Below, in pieces: positions 60,238 to 64,000 of a stretch of 64,000 bases of DNA. The position numbers and the translations under genes are program-made. How positions within the stretch are numbered: position 1 is the stretch's first letter; every line of letters begins with the position of its first letter. The stretch is from Bacillus chungangensis (GTDB lineage: Bacteria > Bacillota > Bacilli > Bacillales > Bacillaceae_C), in NCBI RefSeq assembly GCF_030812995.1, contig NZ_JAUSTT010000015.1:1-64000 (forward strand), in the 5' to 3' direction. The notes under the pieces were generated by a model. That model was not told where the DNA came from. It saw only the letters and a program-made list of their open reading frames with translations, and made no database searches.

Positions 60238-60573
60238 CCCACATCTAACTGGCAGTAAGACCCCCCACCTCAAGGGTAAGATGGAACGAAGAAGTCTAGG
60301 TGGGGGATAACTGAAAGTCAAATGTCCGATTGGTTCAGGCCGACAGGACAAGGAAAGCTTCTTGAATCAACATCGCACGAAGAAAAAGTGCTTTTCTTTT
60401 TCGAGGATGTCGGTCACAAAGGCGTTGCAACAGGACAAGGAAAGCTTCGGCAGCGATACATCGCACGAAGAAAAGCGGTTTCCTTTTCGAGGACGTTGCG
60501 GTCTTAGCCTTTGTTCTACTAACCACCAGTGGGGGATGAGAGAAAACCCCCACTGATGGAAGTTTCACTTTAT
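60238..60573 (+). mobile_element. Modular IS200/IS605-like repeat, copy D (two internal modules)
   Basis: This starts CCCACATCTAACTGGCAG after CTTAT, has the 5' hairpin ACCCCCCACCT / AGGTGGGGGAT, the core GTCCGATTGGTTCAGGCCGA, module 1 at about 60349-60407, a spacer TGTCGGTCACAAAGGCGTTG, module 2 at about 60435-60493, then TTGCGGTCTTAGCCTTTG, the 3' hairpin CAGTGGGGG / CCCCCACTG and the end TTTCACTTTAT. It is the longest copy and is otherwise closest to copy A. Open frames across it are spurious. Confidence 0.8.
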
Positions 60574-60705
60574 TATCAGAGATTTGATAGAATTTGATTT
60601 TTCACATCTTGCTTCTACCTAAATAATTCGTTATGGAATGATTCTCTTGCACCTAATTTTTATTTTCTAAATATTCAGTGGATATTTTGTTGTTGATGGA
60701 GTATA

Positions 60706-60739
60706 TTGGTATTACCAGTATCAATTTTGGTCATACCAA
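60706..60739 (+). promoter_or_regulatory. fadR: Two candidate FadR operators, TGGT-N3-ACCA
   Basis: TGGTATTACCA (60707-60717) and TTGGTCATACCAA (60727-60739) both fit the E. coli FadR core TGGTCNGACCA in its outer bases and spacing. They sit just ahead of the fadR-like gene, so they probably mediate autoregulation that is relieved by long-chain acyl-CoA. Confidence 0.65.
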
Positions 60740-60755
60740 GGAAAGGGGAACGGAA

Positions 60756-61469
60756 ATGGAAAACCCTTCAGGGAGGAAAAAGAAAATTTCTGACATTGTT
60801 GAAGAACGTATGATCCAAGACATTTTGACGAAGCATTTTCAAATGAATAAAATGCTGCCATCAGAGAGAGAATTGGCTATGTACTATGGAACTAGCAGAC
60901 CAGTGATTAGAGAGGTGATGCGAAAGCTTGAACGAGACGGTTGGATTACTGTGAGGAAAAATAGTCCGGCAATGGTAAATAATTATTGGGAAACCGGCAA
61001 TCTGATGACGTTAACGAATATTGCTTTGAATAGCGGAGGCCTTTCAAAGGATTTTGTCACTTATTTATTAGAGCTGCGTGCGGCAATTGCTCCAAAATAT
61101 TTTTCCGAGGCGCTGAAAAAAAATCCGAAACGGGGGATTGCTATATTCTCTCAATTAGGAAATATAGCAGATTGCGAGCAGGATTATGCAGCATTTGACT
61201 GGCATTTGCAAAAGCAGCTTGCAGGCTTGATCGACAATCCACTTTATCTGTTTATTTTAAATAGTTTCGATCAGATTTATATTCCTTTCGCTTGTCAGTA
61301 TTTTGCTTATCCTTCTCATCGTAAACTTTCTTACTCTTTTTATACGAAACTGCTTCAATTGCTGCTAAATGATCATCTCCATGAAGTTGAAACACTTGTT
61401 CAGTCAACAATGGCACAAACGGTTCAATTATGGGCCGAAAAAATCCAAGACAAGGAGGGAATAACATGA
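60756..61469 (+). CDS. fadR: E. coli-type FadR fatty-acid regulator (GntR family, FadR_C)
   Basis: A 237-residue regulator; ATG 60756 follows AAAGGGGAAC. Residues about 10-72 are the GntR HTH (MLPSERELAMYYGTSRPVIR, EVMRKLERDGWITV). Residues about 75-230 match the acyl-CoA-binding FadR_C fold of enterobacterial FadR: NNYWETGNLMTLTNIAL, FDWHLQKQLAGLIDNPLYLF, ILNSFDQIYIPFACQYFAYP and LSYSFYTKLLQLL correspond block by block. Bacillus normally uses an unrelated TetR-type FadR, so this is notable. It overlaps the hydroxylase gene by four bases, and two operator-like sites lie just upstream. Confidence 0.82.
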   Translation: MENPSGRKKKISDIVEERMIQDILTKHFQMNKMLPSERELAMYYGTSRPVIREVMRKLERDGWITVRKNSPAMVNNYWETGNLMTLTNIALNSGGLSKDFVTYLLELRAAIAPKYFSEALKKNPKRGIAIFSQLGNIADCEQDYAAFDWHLQKQLAGLIDNPLYLFILNSFDQIYIPFACQYFAYPSHRKLSYSFYTKLLQLLLNDHLHEVETLVQSTMAQTVQLWAEKIQDKEGIT

Positions 61470-62101
61470 AAAAGTATTTGAAAGAGTTTTTCACTTATCC
61501 TGATATTGCCTTTATGTTCATCTTATTATTTTGCCTCCTTGTTCCTATCATTTACTCATTTAAATGGATGATGATTCTTCTATTTATAGGAGGTGCGATT
61601 GCCTTTGCTGCAAATGAGTATTTAACTCATCGTTTTTTGTTCCATATGAAGCCTTCAAACAAGAAATGGCTTTACAGTCTTATCAAGCGGCTGCATTATG
61701 ATCATCACATAAATCCCAATAACTTAAAATTATTATTTTTGCCGTTATGGTATACGCTTCCGCTTTTTGGAGCTGCTTTTATGATCGTTTACATGATTAC
61801 GAATCATCTATTGTATACATTTGCTTGGATGGCAGGAGTTGCTGCTGCTTTGCTTTACTATGAATGGAAGCATTATGCTGCCCATCGGCCAATCGTTCCA
61901 CTGACAAGGTGGGGGAAATGGATGAAAAAATATCATTTATGGCATCATTTCAAAAATGAAAACTATTGGTATGGAGTGTCAAACCCTGTTGGTGATTTCC
62001 TCTTAGGAACGTATAAAGATCAGAAGGAAGTAGATAAAAGCAGCACTGTTAAAAGACTGCATGAGAAGGAAACAGGAAGAAAGCATGACAAAACGATGTG
62101 A
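61466..62101 (+). CDS. Fatty-acid hydroxylase superfamily membrane di-iron enzyme
   Basis: A 211-residue membrane protein; ATG 61466 overlaps the fadR stop (ATGA) and follows AAGGAGG. Membrane segments lie near residues 15-55 and 92-140. The eight-His di-iron pattern of the fatty-acid hydroxylase/sterol desaturase family is visible: HRFLFH, HYDHH, HYAAHR and HLWHH. It would hydroxylate or desaturate an acyl chain or other lipid at the membrane. Coupling to fadR implies control by acyl-CoA level. Confidence 0.87.
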   Translation: MKKYLKEFFTYPDIAFMFILLFCLLVPIIYSFKWMMILLFIGGAIAFAANEYLTHRFLFHMKPSNKKWLYSLIKRLHYDHHINPNNLKLLFLPLWYTLPLFGAAFMIVYMITNHLLYTFAWMAGVAAALLYYEWKHYAAHRPIVPLTRWGKWMKKYHLWHHFKNENYWYGVSNPVGDFLLGTYKDQKEVDKSSTVKRLHEKETGRKHDKTM

Positions 62102-62370
62102 TAGCACTTAAAAAAGAAATGACACTCCACTATTTCTATTGCAGTGCTTTCTTAAAGGTGAAAACAGGTCAATTTTGATGCTTCAACTCGTAGCGCTGCA
62201 ATCTCTTCTTTGAAAATACAATGATTGCTGAACGCTTCTTCTATAATAACTATTTTACATGTCGCATATCAATGATCATACCTTTCAGCACGCATCATTT
62301 GGGGATTGAATATAGATAGATATCGTGATAGAATGATGAACAATCTTATTGGAAAGAGAGGGATTTGACG

Positions 62371-63207
62371 ATGGGTGTTTTTTTTTATCGTGAAAACAAA
62401 GTAATCTTATCTGTTTTATTAGTTTTAATAATCTTCTTAGCCGGTTGTACAAAAACAACTAGCAATGAAGAAAAAAAGACTATTACTTTTGGGTTTACCC
62501 CAGGCCCGTATAGCGATCAGGTTTCAAAAGGAATTCAGTCGCAATTAGAGGATGAGGGGTATCAAGTTAAACGAATAGAATTTGCTTCTTCTAATGAGTC
62601 AACTGAGGCCCTTTCAAGGGGAGAGATTGACCTTAATGTGCATCAAAGTACTGCTTATTTGCAAAGTATTTCGAAGGAAAATAACTATGATCTTGCGGTC
62701 CTTACACATGTTCCTTCCGCACCACAAGGTCTTTATTCATATAAGCATACATCATTAGAAGCAGTGCAAGATCATATGAAAATCGGCGTCCCCAATGATC
62801 CTGTTAATATGGAAAGGGCATTAAGGATGATAGAAAGACTCGGCTGGATCAAAGTGAAAGAAGATGTTGATATATTAACCATTTCCGAGAAAGATATCAT
62901 ACAAGGATCAAAGCAGCTTACGTTTGTTCCACTAGAAGCTGCTCAAATTCCAAGAGCCATGGATGATTTAGATTACGCAATATTAAATGGCAACTTCGTT
63001 ATTTCTTCTGGACATCAGCTGTCAGAAGCGTTTATGTTAGAAGAAACTCCAATGGAGCATCGGGTTGTCGCTGTCATACGCAGTGAAGACCAAGATGCAG
63101 AATGGGCGGAAACAGTAAAAGCAGCCTACCGATCAGCGTCATTCAAAGAGCTTGTGAAGACAGATCCGCATTTTGAAGGCTTTATTTTACCAGATTATAT
63201 GAAATAG
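62371..63207 (+). CDS. NlpA/MetQ-family substrate-binding lipoprotein
   Basis: A 278-residue lipoprotein (ATG 62371; TTG 62365 is also possible). The signal peptide LLVLIIFLAGC ends in a lipobox Cys. The lipoprotein_9 body follows (KTITFGFTPGPYSDQVSKGI, EIDLNVHQSTAYLQSISKEN, KIGVPNDPVNMERALRMIER). Most relatives bind methionine, but no S-box riboswitch is seen upstream and no MetN or MetI gene is adjacent in the window. The next gene encodes an acyl-CoA dehydrogenase-fold enzyme, a pairing found in uptake and oxidation of alternative sulfur compounds. Intergenic 62102-62364 shows no gene. Confidence 0.82.
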   Translation: MGVFFYRENKVILSVLLVLIIFLAGCTKTTSNEEKKTITFGFTPGPYSDQVSKGIQSQLEDEGYQVKRIEFASSNESTEALSRGEIDLNVHQSTAYLQSISKENNYDLAVLTHVPSAPQGLYSYKHTSLEAVQDHMKIGVPNDPVNMERALRMIERLGWIKVKEDVDILTISEKDIIQGSKQLTFVPLEAAQIPRAMDDLDYAILNGNFVISSGHQLSEAFMLEETPMEHRVVAVIRSEDQDAEWAETVKAAYRSASFKELVKTDPHFEGFILPDYMK

Positions 63208-63217
63208 GAGGATGATC

Positions 63218-64000
63218 ATGCATCATTTTATGAAAACAAAAGCACAGCAAGAAATGATGGAACAACTTGATCTATTGATTCCCATTTTTCGTGAACGTGA
63301 AGCACTGTTGGACGAATTGAATTCCTTTCCTGAAGAAAATATAAACGATCTAAAAAAGATTGGCTATCATTTGCTAACACTGCCTGAAGCAGATGGCGGC
63401 AAAGGAATGGGATTGTATAGTTTTGTACTAATGCAAGAAAAAATTGCCCAAGGCTGCGGGTCTACTGCACTGTCCATTGGCTGGCATCTTGGCAATACTT
63501 TGGAATATCGCGAGCGTCGTCATTGGAATCCGAAAGCTGCTCCGTGGCTTTGTAAAGAAATTCAACAAGGAGCGCTCGTAAATAGCGCCATTACGGAGCG
63601 CAATGCAGGCAGTCCAACAAGAGGCGCAAAGCCGCAAACAACAGCATCCTTATCGGGAGATCAATGGATCATCACAGGGGAAAAGACCTATACTTCAATG
63701 GCACCAGCAGTTGACTACTTTTTCGTGTCGGCAACGATTGTTTCAAGTGGAGAAATAGCTCGTTTTATCGTACCGAAAAAAGCGGAAGGAGTTTCAATTC
63801 GAGAAACGTGGGACAGTGTTGCAATGAGAGGAACGGCTAGCCATGATTTAGTGATGAACGAAGTAAAGATTCCGAAGCATTTTTTATTAGAGAACTTGTC
63901 TTTGGAAACAAAACAACTCGCGAAAGGTTGGTCTTTACACATTCCTGCATGTTATTTAGGAATTGCTGGTGCAGCTCGTGATTATGCTATTTCGTTTGCT
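63218..64000 (+). CDS. Acyl-CoA dehydrogenase-fold flavoprotein, N-terminal part
   Basis: An open frame from ATG 63218 (after TAGGAGG) runs 261 codons to the window edge without a stop. Acyl-CoA dehydrogenase features are visible: GYHLLTLPEADGGKGMGLYS, VLMQEKIAQGCGSTALS, NSAITERNAGSPTRGAKPQT (FAD/acyl region), ITGEKTYTSMAP and SVAMRGTASHDLVMNEVKIP. The C-terminal helical domain with the catalytic base is outside the window, so a true dehydrogenase cannot be told from a desulfurising monooxygenase (SfnB/DszC type) of the same fold. It probably forms an operon with the lipoprotein gene ten bases upstream. Confidence 0.85.
   Translation, partial: MHHFMKTKAQQEMMEQLDLLIPIFREREALLDELNSFPEENINDLKKIGYHLLTLPEADGGKGMGLYSFVLMQEKIAQGCGSTALSIGWHLGNTLEYRERRHWNPKAAPWLCKEIQQGALVNSAITERNAGSPTRGAKPQTTASLSGDQWIITGEKTYTSMAPAVDYFFVSATIVSSGEIARFIVPKKAEGVSIRETWDSVAMRGTASHDLVMNEVKIPKHFLLENLSLETKQLAKGWSLHIPACYLGIAGAARDYAISFA

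Noticed and set aside
60322-60568. Several short frames in both strands
   Set aside because: They lie inside the structured repeat copy D and arise from its modules.

Overview
The window looks like a low-GC Bacillaceae chromosome (Bacillus or a close relative). The supports are strong AAGGAGG-type ribosome binding sites, GTG and TTG starts, a Rap-type aspartate phosphatase, a DedA protein, a YtkA-type lipoprotein and PBSX/skin-like phage head genes. No rRNA, tRNA or CRISPR array was seen.

Layout. Positions 1-640 hold the 3' remains of two group II introns of different classes. 776-4405 is the distal end of one prophage: a tail fibre with YadA-like head repeats, a small protein, a holin and a two-domain endolysin. 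An IS3-family element (4427-5878) follows and splits what looks like the terminator of that lysis cassette. 6118-10358 is a GntR / ADP-ribosylglycohydrolase / NCS1 permease / PfkB kinase operon, the same parts list as E. coli yegTUVW but with a different transporter. 10381-11887 carries a YesK-like membrane protein and a Rap protein. 12038-16417 is a catabolic locus: PTS EIICB, a fumarase/adenylosuccinate-lyase superfamily enzyme and an RpiR/SIS regulator.

16901-45309 is a long phage structural island. Its head genes follow the PBSX/skin order (TerS, TerL, portal, XkdF, capsid, YqbF to XkdJ). The tail is of the non-contractile type: tube protein, chaperone pair with a probable -1 frameshift, tape measure and hub. 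A large set of adhesion proteins built from reused modules follows, including SPRY, a probable seven-bladed propeller inserted in a shell domain, a duplicated 290-residue module and a C-type-lectin-like protein whose C-terminus resembles the variable region of diversity-generating retroelement targets. There is no integrase, repressor, replication or lysis gene, so the island is incomplete or domesticated.

45595-64000 is chromosomal. It has a chemotaxis receptor with almost no external sensor, a metal-type asparaginase, a GsiB-like peptide/glutathione ABC system with a GAFTGA-less NtrC-like regulator, formyl-THF deformylase, a YtkA lipoprotein, DedA, a hendecad coiled-coil protein, an E. coli-type FadR with two candidate operators driving a fatty-acid hydroxylase, and a NlpA/MetQ lipoprotein followed by an acyl-CoA-dehydrogenase-fold enzyme cut by the window end.

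Four copies of a structured, modular repeat (15381, 24307, 50004 and 60238) thread through phage and host DNA. They look like non-autonomous IS200/IS605-type elements inserted after TTTAT-like sites, and they vary in the number of an internal module of about 58 bp.
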